DNA of 6,529 nucleotides from Candidatus Nitrosocosmicus sp. (GCA_030452275.1 JAKDMR010000122.1:1-6529), one strand, 5' to 3'. Shown: positions 1 to 5,768, counted from the stretch's first letter. Translations and numbers: made by a program. The notes: generated by a model not told the origin, from the letters alone.

Positions 1-96
1 GCAGCAGCAGTAGCAATAACAATAATGACGAGAACAATAATGACCAAAGCAGCAGCAGTAGCAATAACAATAATGACGAGAACAATAATGACCAAA
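1..96. repeat. Perfect 48-bp tandem repeat, two copies in view
   Basis: Positions 1-48 and 49-96 are identical base for base, and the first bases of a third copy (from 97) run into the hexanucleotide array. The unit is 16 codons long, so it keeps the Ser/Asn frame open and adds 16 residues per copy. The array may extend left of the window. Perfect identity suggests recent duplication or slippage and possible copy-number differences between strains. Confidence 0.9.
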
Positions 97-245
97 GCAG
101 CAGTAGCAGTAGCAGTAGCAGTAGCAGTAGCGCCACTACCACAAGCAGCAGTGACGATGTACCTATGGTTTTGCCGTTTAATTCAAATATGGCCGATGAA
201 TCTGATGATGAGAAGGATTATTCAAGTGTAATCCCTTTCCCATGA
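1..245 (+). CDS. C-terminal fragment of a Ser/Asn/Asp-rich low-complexity protein (5' end outside the window)
   Basis: The frame whose codons begin at position 3 is open from the left edge to a TGA at 243-245, giving 80 residues with no start in the window. It reads as runs of Ser and Asn broken by Asp, Glu and Gln, then a pure Ser run of about 11, then ATTTSSSDDVP, and a more ordinary acidic tail ending in YSSVIPFP. The overlapping frame starting at 25 would give an odd Ala/Val/Met/Thr/Ile protein. I prefer the Ser/Asn frame because its composition resembles known archaeal surface or linker sequence and it continues sensibly past the repeat. The function is not recognisable. A secreted or cell-surface protein with a flexible polar C-terminus is plausible, but no signal or anchor can be seen in this fragment. 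It converges on the amidohydrolase gene, with 42 bp between the stops. Confidence 0.6.
   Translation, partial: SSSSNNNNDENNNDQSSSSSNNNNDENNNDQSSSSSSSSSSSSATTTSSSDDVPMVLPFNSNMADESDDEKDYSSVIPFP
101..130. repeat. Hexanucleotide microsatellite (CAGTAG) x5
   Basis: Five uninterrupted copies of CAGTAG follow the 48-bp repeats. In the preferred frame each copy encodes two Ser codons (AGT, AGC), making a poly-Ser linker. Because the unit is a multiple of three, copy-number change would alter linker length without a frameshift. Confidence 0.85.
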
Positions 246-287
246 TTTTAAATATATCTGTCTTAATACATTAGCCGATTCTGTGCC

Positions 288-1820
288 TTATTCTTTCATT
301 CCGTAATTATTTGATCCTATGAATTCGCCATGTCCTAAGTTTTCAGGAAATACCGCACCATTTTCCATAATTATTTTACCCCTAGATATGGTTGTGATGG
401 GCCATCCTTGCAACTTAATTCCATCATATATCGTGTAGTCTGAGGAAGATTGCAAGAGGTCTGGAGTTACTTTTTTTACCAACTCTACATCTACTATGAC
501 TAGATCTGCATCAGAACCCCTTTTTATAGTGCCTTTTTTAGGAAACATTCCAAATATCTTTGATGTATTGTAACTGGTCAATTCCACCAAACGCAGTATT
601 GGCAGCTGTCTTAAATTTACTCCATAATGTAGTAAGACGGGTAGCATAGTGGCAACACCTGGAAACCCTGCTAATGCAGTCCAAATATCATTATTTTCTC
701 CGTACTTTAAACTCAATGTATTTGCAACATGATCGGTTCCTATAGTATCAATTACTCCGTTTTTTATGGCACTCCATAAACTAGCTATATCATTCTTGGA
801 GCGTAAAGGTGGTACGACCTTTCCCCTTAGATCACCAAAATCAACCGAGTGTGTCAAATAATGCGGACAGGTTTCAATATATGCATTACAGCCTCCAATT
901 TGCCGTTCATATAGTATAGCATCCAATGCGCCATTTGAGCCTATATGAACAAAGTAAACATTGGATCCAAATTGTCTGGCCATATTCATTATCTTCTTTA
1001 TGGCGATTACCTCGCTTTCGGTAGATCTGCATTTAGACCATATGTCTAGTGGGTTATCCTTGTTAGGGTTTGCTGGACTATTTTTTACATTTTCGGGATT
1101 TGCGTATAAATCACTACTTTCTGTTCTTGACTTTTCTAATTTCTTTTCCTCAATTAGATTCGCACATGTGTTATGATCTTCTGCGTGCACGAGAACAACC
1201 GAACTCTTAAATGTAGAAGACTTTTCAAGGACGCTATTACAGAGTTCATCTGAAACAAACACGTTTTTTGGTAGACGCAAATTTTGATACGGGTGCATAT
1301 CCATCAATATCCTGTTGTCTGTCGAACCTAGATTCATGTAGAGTTTAAATGACTGGATTCCACTTTGATACAAATAAGAAATATCCTTAACTTGATCAGA
1401 ATTTAGTATTGATGCATGTATGCCATAGTCTATAAAATGGTTCCTTGCACTAGCTTCTAGATGCTTGGATATTTCATACTTGTATGATTCGTATACTCTA
1501 AGCATTCGCATAATGGTGGTAACCCCCCCCGCAGCAGCTGATTTGGATTCAGTTACTGCAGCCACATCAACAGGCGAAAATACTCCATAATGCACGTGGG
1601 GATCGATTAATCCCGGTAATACATATTTATCATTTGCATTTATTGATTTTGAATAATTTACACTAGCAGATGAATTCGTTAGCTCTGTAATTTTTCCATT
1701 TTCTATTAGTATATCTTTTTTAAGAACACCTATTTTAGGTATCACAACATTTGCATTCTTTATTATTAGATCACAGCTGTTACTTTTGATGTCATCGTGA
1801 TTGTTACTCAAAATCATCAC
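288..1820 (-). CDS. Cyclic amidohydrolase of the hydantoinase / dihydropyrimidinase / dihydroorotase group
   Basis: This is a binuclear metal-dependent hydrolase of cyclic amides, expected to be cytoplasmic. Residues are numbered from the GTG at 1820; the next codon is an ATG and may be the true start. Visible signature residues are D73-P-H75-V-H77 (first metal pair), K159 in SFKLYM (the lysine carboxylated in this family), H212 in VHAED, H292 in VYFVH, CPHYLT at 318-323, PPLRSKND at 337-344 and D363 in GTDH. The C-terminal strand domain has the usual GSDADLVIVD (435-444) and an SRGKIIMENG segment. At about 510 residues it is longer than typical hydantoinases (near 460). The extra length is partly a polar, Asn/Lys/Ser-rich segment around 225-262, where relatives have a short stretch. 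The substrate cannot be decided from motifs: dihydropyrimidine/hydantoin, allantoin and dihydroorotate are all possible. The start lies 23 bp after the rpiA stop, so the two are probably co-transcribed. The coding strand carries a run of eight G at 1523-1530. Confidence 0.85.
   Translation of the reverse strand: MMILSNNHDDIKSNSCDLIIKNANVVIPKIGVLKKDILIENGKITELTNSSASVNYSKSINANDKYVLPGLIDPHVHYGVFSPVDVAAVTESKSAAAGGVTTIMRMLRVYESYKYEISKHLEASARNHFIDYGIHASILNSDQVKDISYLYQSGIQSFKLYMNLGSTDNRILMDMHPYQNLRLPKNVFVSDELCNSVLEKSSTFKSSVVLVHAEDHNTCANLIEEKKLEKSRTESSDLYANPENVKNSPANPNKDNPLDIWSKCRSTESEVIAIKKIMNMARQFGSNVYFVHIGSNGALDAILYERQIGGCNAYIETCPHYLTHSVDFGDLRGKVVPPLRSKNDIASLWSAIKNGVIDTIGTDHVANTLSLKYGENNDIWTALAGFPGVATMLPVLLHYGVNLRQLPILRLVELTSYNTSKIFGMFPKKGTIKRGSDADLVIVDVELVKKVTPDLLQSSSDYTIYDGIKLQGWPITTISRGKIIMENGAVFPENLGHGEFIGSNNYGMKE
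1523..1530. repeat. Homopolymer of eight C (G8 on the coding strand)
   Basis: An uninterrupted C8 sits inside the amidohydrolase gene, encoding the Gly-Gly of SAAAGGVTT just after the metal-binding HxH region. In such AT-rich DNA a G/C run of this length stands out. It could be a slippage site or a sequencing-error hotspot. The frame through it is intact here. Confidence 0.85.
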
Positions 1821-1843
1821 TTCATTAGCGAGATAGATTGCAT

Positions 1844-2581
1844 CTAGTCAAGTTGTTTGGTTAGATTCGGTGGACTTTCATAGACTTTGTATTGGTTACT
1901 CTCAAGTGCACAATAACAAACACTTGGCGGTTGTATAAAGAAACCAGTCTCAATAATCCCTGGGATTTTCTTTAGTTTCGTTTCCAATTGAAGAACATTA
2001 GAATAATCGCTAAACATGACGTCTAGGATAAGATTTCCATTTTCTGTTATATAGGGATATCCCTTCTCCAAAGTTCTGAGTATTGGCGCACCATTTAATT
2101 TATCCAAAAAAGATATCGTTGCAGTTCTCCCAAATGGAAGTATTTCTAATGGTACCGATCTTGAAAAACATGGCACAAATTTTGATACATCTCCAACAAT
2201 TATTGTTTTTTTAGATGAGTAGTACAGGATCTTTTCACGAAATAAGGCTCCGCCGCCGCCCTTTATCATAAATAACTTACTATCAATTTGATCGGCTCCG
2301 TCTATTACAAGATCTAAAAAGGGGATCAATGATTCATCTATTACACTTAATTTTTTCTTCTCGGCTTCAATTTTTATTTGTAATGATGTACAAATAAACT
2401 TACACCTTTCTATAACGGAAGATGGTAACAGATTTACAATTTTTGCTATAGCCCGTCCACTACCTAATCCAATAATAAGGGGATTATTTGATATATGATT
2501 TTCAATGATATGTTGGGCTATGTTTTCAAAGCTTTTATCTAGGGATCCAATATTTTGAGAACTGGAAGTGGGTGAAGACAT
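1844..2581 (-). CDS. rpiA: Ribose-5-phosphate isomerase A
   Basis: This enzyme interconverts ribose 5-phosphate and ribulose 5-phosphate in the cytoplasm, supplying ribose for nucleotides and PRPP. Its 245 residues are slightly longer than typical RpiA (about 220-230), through an N-terminal Ser-rich lead (1-15) and a short C-terminal tail. Family motifs appear in order: phosphate loop GLGSGRA (38-44), DGADQID (94-100, active-site Asp94 and Asp97), KGGGGALFREK (107-117, with the catalytic Glu at 116), GDVSKFV (130-136, substrate-binding Lys134) and GIIETGFF (208-215). The phosphate loop departs from the usual GTGST, with Ser at 41 and Arg-Ala at 43-44. Whether this is lineage-typical needs an alignment. 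The start is ATG at 2581, preceded at the expected distance by a TATA-like element (2609-2618), which implies a leader of only a few bases and no Shine-Dalgarno. The cyclic amidohydrolase follows closely in the same direction. Confidence 0.93.
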   Translation of the reverse strand: MSSPTSSSQNIGSLDKSFENIAQHIIENHISNNPLIIGLGSGRAIAKIVNLLPSSVIERCKFICTSLQIKIEAEKKKLSVIDESLIPFLDLVIDGADQIDSKLFMIKGGGGALFREKILYYSSKKTIIVGDVSKFVPCFSRSVPLEILPFGRTATISFLDKLNGAPILRTLEKGYPYITENGNLILDVMFSDYSNVLQLETKLKKIPGIIETGFFIQPPSVCYCALESNQYKVYESPPNLTKQLD

Positions 2582-2582
2582 A

Positions 2583-2611
2583 ATACTTTATAATGAAGAT
2601 GATGAAAGTAT
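2583..2611. repeat. 7-bp inverted repeat between the rpiA TATA box and start codon
   Basis: ATACTTT at 2583-2589 is matched by its complement AAAGTAT at 2605-2611, with a 15-bp spacer. The right arm overlaps the TATA-like box and the left arm abuts the ATG. A dimeric repressor bound here would block initiation, so it is a candidate operator. The arms are AT-rich and chance occurrence is possible. Confidence 0.35.
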
Positions 2612-2618
2612 ATTTAAA
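2609..2618 (-). promoter_or_regulatory. Archaeal TATA-like box for rpiA
   Basis: On the minus strand this reads TTTAAATATA, ending 27 bp before the rpiA ATG. With archaeal initiation usually about 25 bp from the box centre, the transcript would start within roughly ten bases of the ATG. Confidence 0.55.
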
Positions 2619-2629
2619 TCGATTGAAGC

Positions 2630-2655
2630 ATACAGAGCAGTCGCAATTGCTGTAT
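2630..2655. repeat. Inverted repeat upstream of the rpiA TATA box
   Basis: ATACAG at 2630-2635 pairs with CTGTAT at 2650-2655 across 14 bp. Allowing a two-base bulge, the stem can extend by two pairs (CA/TG). It lies just upstream of the rpiA core promoter and 42 bp past the stop of the preceding gene, so it could be an activator site or an RNA hairpin at the 3' end of that gene's transcript. The evidence is weak on its own. Confidence 0.25.
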
Positions 2656-2696
2656 TCATGATACCATTGTAATTCAGAGATTTGTATTGTGCTTAT

Positions 2697-3491
2697 TTAA
2701 GAACCCCCTAATCTTTTCAATGTTTTAAGAATGTCTTTTTGTATTTTGTCAATTTCGTTTAGATCGATGTTTCTGTTAGTGGATTGTTTAGAATCTAGTG
2801 GAAGAGTAGGTGATATTTCTGGACCTTCTTCACTCATTTGAGAGCGCTCATTGTTCATATCGTTACTTGATCCTCCTGTTTCTTTCAATACTTCTATACT
2901 AAATCCTAGTTTTCTTTTGTTGTCGTAGTTTTCGTAGTTGTTGCTATCCACCTGCGAAAATGATTCCTTATTTTTCTTGTTACTTGATTTTATTGTTTTA
3001 ATCTTACCTAGTATCGAGGAGGTTTGTTTGAGATATATGTCTAAATGGTTTTTATCCCTATACCTATCCTTCTTGTCAAAATTTGATTCATTATTACCTA
3101 ACCCCAAACTTGTTAGCTTTGAATCTATTTTTTTAACATAGTCTGATAAAATTGAATTTAATTGATTTCTGTACTCGTATATTTCTTGGACCTCTAGTAT
3201 AGGGTTAAGTTGGAAGGCACGCTTATCGTACTCTTCTAAAAGATTGATATATTTATGTGATAGTCTGTCCCTTTCATAGTCGTCTATTTTTTTTTCATCA
3301 AAATGCTGATTAATCTTGTTTAAAGCTTCTAAAGCAACTGATTTTTCAAAGTAAAGACTGCTTAACTCATACTTGATATTGCCTAGGATTTTTAACTGAC
3401 TCTCTCTTCTTATTTTAATTATTTGGAATACAAGAAGGGCACAAATTACACCTAACATGGCTGAACTGGCAACTATGAGTATGTCTATCAT
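2697..3491 (-). CDS. Uncharacterised membrane-anchored coiled-coil protein
   Basis: I do not recognise a named family. The protein has 264 residues. One hydrophobic segment at about 3-25 is followed by KIRRES, so by the positive-inside rule it is probably a signal anchor with the bulk in the cytoplasm. Residues about 36-128 are charged and heptad-like, a likely helical hairpin or coiled coil. A stretch around 60-90 (INQHFDEKKIDDYERDR and on) resembles the short helix-turn-helix units seen in archaeal coiled-coil proteins where a 'gkId..eYdrl' pattern recurs. From about 132 to 240 it is polar and low-complexity, presumably disordered. It ends in a short amphipathic helix, IDKIQKDILKTLKRLGGS (247-264), which looks like a docking peptide. 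The start is ATG at 3491 with a TATA-like box 30 bp upstream. It lies downstream of LSm and rpl37e on the same strand, but 73 bp away and with its own promoter signal. A scaffold or tether role is only a guess. Confidence 0.75.
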   Translation of the reverse strand: MIDILIVASSAMLGVICALLVFQIIKIRRESQLKILGNIKYELSSLYFEKSVALEALNKINQHFDEKKIDDYERDRLSHKYINLLEEYDKRAFQLNPILEVQEIYEYRNQLNSILSDYVKKIDSKLTSLGLGNNESNFDKKDRYRDKNHLDIYLKQTSSILGKIKTIKSSNKKNKESFSQVDSNNYENYDNKRKLGFSIEVLKETGGSSNDMNNERSQMSEEGPEISPTLPLDSKQSTNRNIDLNEIDKIQKDILKTLKRLGGS

Positions 3492-3521
3492 GTTTATATG
3501 CTAATTATAACGACCAGTTGG

Positions 3522-3531
3522 TTTATAAAAA
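3522..3531 (-). promoter_or_regulatory. TATA-like box for the membrane coiled-coil gene
   Basis: The minus strand reads TTTTTATAAA, ending 30 bp before the ATG at 3491, which is a normal archaeal promoter spacing for a short leader. A small palindrome, ACCA-2-TGGT (3513-3522), touches its downstream edge. Confidence 0.5.
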
Positions 3532-3557
3532 TAAAATAATGTTAAATAAGTAAAAAT
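3527..3557 (-). terminator. T-rich tract after rpl37e, possible archaeal terminator
   Basis: Read on the minus strand, several T runs (five T, then four, then five) occur within 40 bp after the rpl37e stop. Archaeal termination typically uses oligo-T tracts without a hairpin. The tract overlaps the TATA box of the next gene, so its T-richness has a competing explanation. Confidence 0.3.
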
Positions 3558-3564
3558 CAGAGGG

Positions 3565-3714
3565 TTATTTTACCCGTCTTTTTATCCATTTGTATTTTCT
3601 GAGCTTTGGATCAGGATACCCACATTTTGAACAGGTTTTCCCGCGTTTGTGAAATGAATTATGTCCACATCTTCTGCATCTAATATGTGTCTTCTTGCGG
3701 GTAAATTTACCCAT
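3565..3714 (-). CDS. rpl37e: 50S ribosomal protein L37e
   Basis: This is a short gene of 49 codons plus TAA that encodes a very basic protein of the large ribosomal subunit, shared by archaea and eukaryotes. It begins MGKFTRKKTHIRCRRCG and ends in KWIKRRVK. The four zinc-ribbon cysteines are C13, C16, C28 and C31 in CxxC...CxxC spacing, and the motifs HIRCRRCG and CSKCGYP are diagnostic. The length is close to that of other archaeal L37e proteins (about 50-60 residues). The ATG at 3714 lies 48 bp after the LSm stop, and a purine-rich AAAAGGAA sits just upstream as a modest ribosome-binding candidate. No separate promoter is obvious, so it is probably read from the LSm promoter. Confidence 0.95.
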   Translation of the reverse strand: MGKFTRKKTHIRCRRCGHNSFHKRGKTCSKCGYPDPKLRKYKWIKRRVK

Positions 3715-3762
3715 AGATGTTGTTCCTTTTGTCAATTCCTTTTACCTCAAAATTAGTTGTAG

Positions 3763-3996
3763 TTATTTGAACTGAGGAGGAGATATTATAACCACGTTAT
3801 CTCCTCTCACAACAATATTTCCAATTTCATCTGTCTTTCCTTCTTCTAGAATTTCAACAGAACTCTCCAATAATAAATTCATATGCTGATCAAAACCTTG
3901 TAAGTTTCCTCTAATAACCTTACCACCTTTCAATTTTATCAAAACATCCCTACCGAGGCTTTCATCGAGGACTTTAACTGCCATATCTACTGACAA
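3763..3996 (-). CDS. LSm/Sm-like archaeal RNA-binding protein
   Basis: This Sm-fold protein should form a six- or seven-membered ring that binds U-rich RNA and takes part in RNA processing or turnover. It is 77 residues from a TTG at 3996, or 73 from the in-frame ATG at 3984. The Sm1 motif spans about 16-46 and contains the loop-3 residues D36-x-H38-x-N40 (FDQHMN), which bind the uracil base. The Sm2 motif at 60-72 contains R64-G65-D66 of loop 5. The protein ends shortly after in ISPPQFK, so there is no C-terminal extension. For the start, the TTG has a weak AGGT nine bases upstream and keeps an MSVDMAVK beginning that I recall, without being able to check, from thaumarchaeal relatives. The ATG is the conservative alternative. 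A TATA-like box lies at 4032-4041. The downstream neighbour rpl37e is the classic archaeal partner of this gene. Confidence 0.93.
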   Translation of the reverse strand: MSVDMAVKVLDESLGRDVLIKLKGGKVIRGNLQGFDQHMNLLLESSVEILEEGKTDEIGNIVVRGDNVVIISPPQFK

Positions 3997-4031
3997 CTTT
4001 ATCTAACCTATTTTCTATCAAATGGATGTCC

Positions 4032-4041
4032 TATATTAAAT
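4032..4041 (-). promoter_or_regulatory. TATA-like box for LSm-rpl37e
   Basis: The minus strand reads ATTTAATATA, ending 35 bp before the TTG at 3996 and 47 bp before the ATG at 3984. The predicted leader would be about ten bases to the TTG and would include the AGGT element, which slightly favours the TTG start. Confidence 0.45.
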
Positions 4042-4074
4042 TTAGTTTTTGCTTTTTTGTGTAATGGTAGAGAA

Positions 4075-4806
4075 TTACCTGTAGTTGGAGTCTCTAATTA
4101 AAGACAAAATTTTTTCTATTACTTGAGAAAGCATTCTCTTTCCTTCTGTGACATTGGCCTTAAAGGGATTTCCCCATATTCCATTTTTGGTAAATTTCAT
4201 AAACCCTGCTGGATTGTTAATTGACATGTTTGTACCCAATTTATGCAAAGATCCGATTTCTTGACCTTTTGTATCCAATCCCGTCTTTGCAAGATCCATG
4301 TTAACAAGATTTGGATGAATAGCCATCATGATGGACGTTTCTACTTCTCCAGCATGATCAAATCCTGTTTCAAGCATTTGCCAATAGTTAATAAAGTAGA
4401 AAAAGTCTGAATTCATAGCATATTTTGATAATAGATTCTGTCCAACATATTGTAAAAGGCCAATATTTCCGTGATGTCCATTGATTACATACATTCGTTT
4501 GATACCGTGCGTTGATAGGGACTGACAAATACAGGAGATAAAATCCACTAATATGCTATAGTCTATTGAGATATTAAAGAGCGGTTCATGCTCATAAGAT
4601 ACGCCATAGAAAAGAGAAGGAAGTAAGAATGCTTCCGATTTAGTTGATACAATATTCGAAATATGTTCTACAATAAGGGTATCTGTTGAAAATGGTAAAT
4701 GATCTCCGTGCTGTTCTATGGAACCAAGAGGTAAAATGGCCGACTCAAAATTGAACTCTTTTATCAAGCTGGAAAATTTGTTTTGACTGATATTCTTGAT
4801 TTCCAT
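4075..4806 (-). CDS. Creatininase-family amidohydrolase, possible FAPy deformylase (ArfB-like)
   Basis: This is a metal-dependent amide hydrolase, cytoplasmic, 243 residues, the usual size for the family. Creatininase signatures are complete: LPLGSIEQHGDHLPFSTDT (25-43, supplying likely metal ligands E31, H33 and D42), INGHHGN (108-114), DHAGEVETS (150-158, with E154) and the late IWGNPFKAN (210-218). In archaea, one characterised branch of this family is the deformylase ArfB, acting on the formamidopyrimidine made from GTP in F420 and riboflavin synthesis. Thaumarchaea make F420, so that role is attractive here. Creatininase itself, or other family hydrolases, cannot be excluded by motif. 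The start is ATG at 4806, with a TATA-like box about 31 bp upstream in the short gap after the purU-like gene. It is therefore probably transcribed separately, with possible read-through. Confidence 0.88.
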   Translation of the reverse strand: MEIKNISQNKFSSLIKEFNFESAILPLGSIEQHGDHLPFSTDTLIVEHISNIVSTKSEAFLLPSLFYGVSYEHEPLFNISIDYSILVDFISCICQSLSTHGIKRMYVINGHHGNIGLLQYVGQNLLSKYAMNSDFFYFINYWQMLETGFDHAGEVETSIMMAIHPNLVNMDLAKTGLDTKGQEIGSLHKLGTNMSINNPAGFMKFTKNGIWGNPFKANVTEGKRMLSQVIEKILSLIRDSNYR

Positions 4807-4837
4807 TATTAATTTAATTAGGATCGTCGCGCTGAGC

Positions 4838-4848
4838 TATAAAATATA
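4838..4848 (-). promoter_or_regulatory. TATA-like box for the creatininase-family gene
   Basis: The minus strand reads TATATTTTATA, itself almost palindromic, and ends 31 bp before the ATG at 4806. It lies in the 47-bp gap after the purU-like stop codon. Confidence 0.45.
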
Positions 4849-4853
4849 TTTGA

Positions 4854-5732
4854 TTATTTATAACTTACTTTGCCCCAATAGACCTCTAATTTATCTTCTA
4901 AAAACAGTTTTACTGCTTCAAGCAGTGCAAGTGCTTCAGCAATTTGACCCTTTATCTTGATGGATTCTAATGTATCTTCTGTCAAAACCTTAAACGATTC
5001 TTGTATAATTATAGGTCCTTGATCTAGATCTTCAGTTACAAAGTGTGCGGTACATCCAATTATTTTGGCACCTCTTTCATAAGCTTGGACATAGGCAAAA
5101 GCTCCAGGAAAAGCAGGCAATAAAGATGGATGAATGTTTATTATTCTGTTTGGATAACGCCATACAAAATTAGGTGTTAGTATTCTCATATACCTTGCCA
5201 AGACGATGAGGTCAATGTCGAAATTTTCAACCAATTGTAAAATTTCGTTTTCCGCAACACTTTGTTCGACGTGATTTACAAAATGGAATGGTATGGAAAA
5301 GGAATCTGCAATTGATTTTAGCTTTTCATCAGAACCAATTATCAGAGAAATATTGCAATTTATTTCTCCAGAGGCACGAGAATTCAGAATTTTCAACAAG
5401 CAGTGGTCTTCTGTGCTTACTAGGATTGCTACGTTCTTGACTTTGTTCTCCTCATGAAAGTGTACTTTCACTTCCATGACTAATTTTCTGCCTAGCTCGT
5501 CCAATTCCTTTTGCATTTTTGATTTATCAATTGTTGGAAATGACGCCTCAAGATGCATTCCAAAGAGCCCTTTTACTACATTCTGGTTTATCTTTTCTAT
5601 GTTTCCACCGTTTCTAAATATGTAGTTAGTTGTATCTGCCACTATCCCTTCTTTATCTTTACCTACAATAGTAACTTCAACCCGTGTTTTAGTATTTTTT
5701 GAATTTGTAATGTTTGTGCCGGTATCTCCCAT
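4854..5732 (-). CDS. purU: Formyltetrahydrofolate deformylase-like protein (ACT + formyltransferase domains)
   Basis: PurU hydrolyses 10-formyl-tetrahydrofolate to formate and tetrahydrofolate, feeding formate to purine synthesis and balancing one-carbon pools. The architecture fits at 292 residues: a polar lead of about 16, an ACT domain at roughly 17-95 (VTIVGKDKEGIVADTT at its start), and a formyltransferase domain at roughly 98-290. The folate-site segment LARYMRIL is at 178-185. The catalytic triad of the fold is present as N199-x-H201 in INIHPSLLPAFPG and D237 in DLDQGPIIIQ, with the conserved QAYERGAKIIGCTAHFVT between. Oddly, the active-site loop reads HPSLLP, as in the glycinamide ribonucleotide transformylase PurN, rather than the HHSFLP of E. 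coli PurU, and the C-terminal segment also diverges. The ACT domain argues for PurU, but PurN-like activity is possible. The start is ATG at 5732, with a TATA-like box 27 bp upstream and a small palindrome in between. Confidence 0.85.
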   Translation of the reverse strand: MGDTGTNITNSKNTKTRVEVTIVGKDKEGIVADTTNYIFRNGGNIEKINQNVVKGLFGMHLEASFPTIDKSKMQKELDELGRKLVMEVKVHFHEENKVKNVAILVSTEDHCLLKILNSRASGEINCNISLIIGSDEKLKSIADSFSIPFHFVNHVEQSVAENEILQLVENFDIDLIVLARYMRILTPNFVWRYPNRIINIHPSLLPAFPGAFAYVQAYERGAKIIGCTAHFVTEDLDQGPIIIQESFKVLTEDTLESIKIKGQIAEALALLEAVKLFLEDKLEVYWGKVSYK

Positions 5733-5742
5733 TTATGATGAA

Positions 5743-5757
5743 GGATATTGCTTATCC
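5743..5757. repeat. Palindrome over the predicted purU transcription start region
   Basis: GGATA (5743-5747) and TATCC (5753-5757) are complementary arms around a 5-bp centre. The site lies between the TATA-like box and the ATG, where a bound repressor would block initiation, so it is a candidate operator. The arms are short and no second copy was seen in the window. Confidence 0.3.
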
Positions 5758-5759
5758 GA

Positions 5760-5768
5760 GATAAATAT
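5760..5768 (-). promoter_or_regulatory. TATA-like box for the purU-like gene
   Basis: The minus strand reads ATATTTATC, ending 27 bp before the ATG at 5732, which is consistent with a very short leader. No Shine-Dalgarno precedes the ATG. Confidence 0.45.

Noticed and set aside
1..130. Origin iterons or a mobile element end
   Set aside because: The repeats are codon-phased within an open frame, with no AT-rich unwinding region, transposase or terminal inverted repeats nearby.
25..231. 68-residue plus-strand frame of Ala/Val/Thr/Met repeats
   Set aside because: It is a shadow of the tandem repeats. The Ser/Asn frame ending at 245 is open from the edge and gives a more natural protein with a sensible tail.
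246..287. Terminator in the convergent gap
   Set aside because: There is no clear hairpin and only a weak TTTAAAA on either strand, which is insufficient to call.
961..1176. Plus-strand frame with hydrophobic stretches
   Set aside because: It lies wholly inside the motif-supported amidohydrolase gene on the other strand.
2582..2696. Possible tRNA or small RNA gene in the gap upstream of rpiA
   Set aside because: No cloverleaf, T-loop consensus or boxes could be traced; the inverted repeats are short and better explained as promoter elements.
2938..3141. Plus-strand Leu/Ser-rich frame
   Set aside because: It is antisense to the Lys/Glu/Asp-rich coiled-coil gene, and this composition is what its complement would produce.
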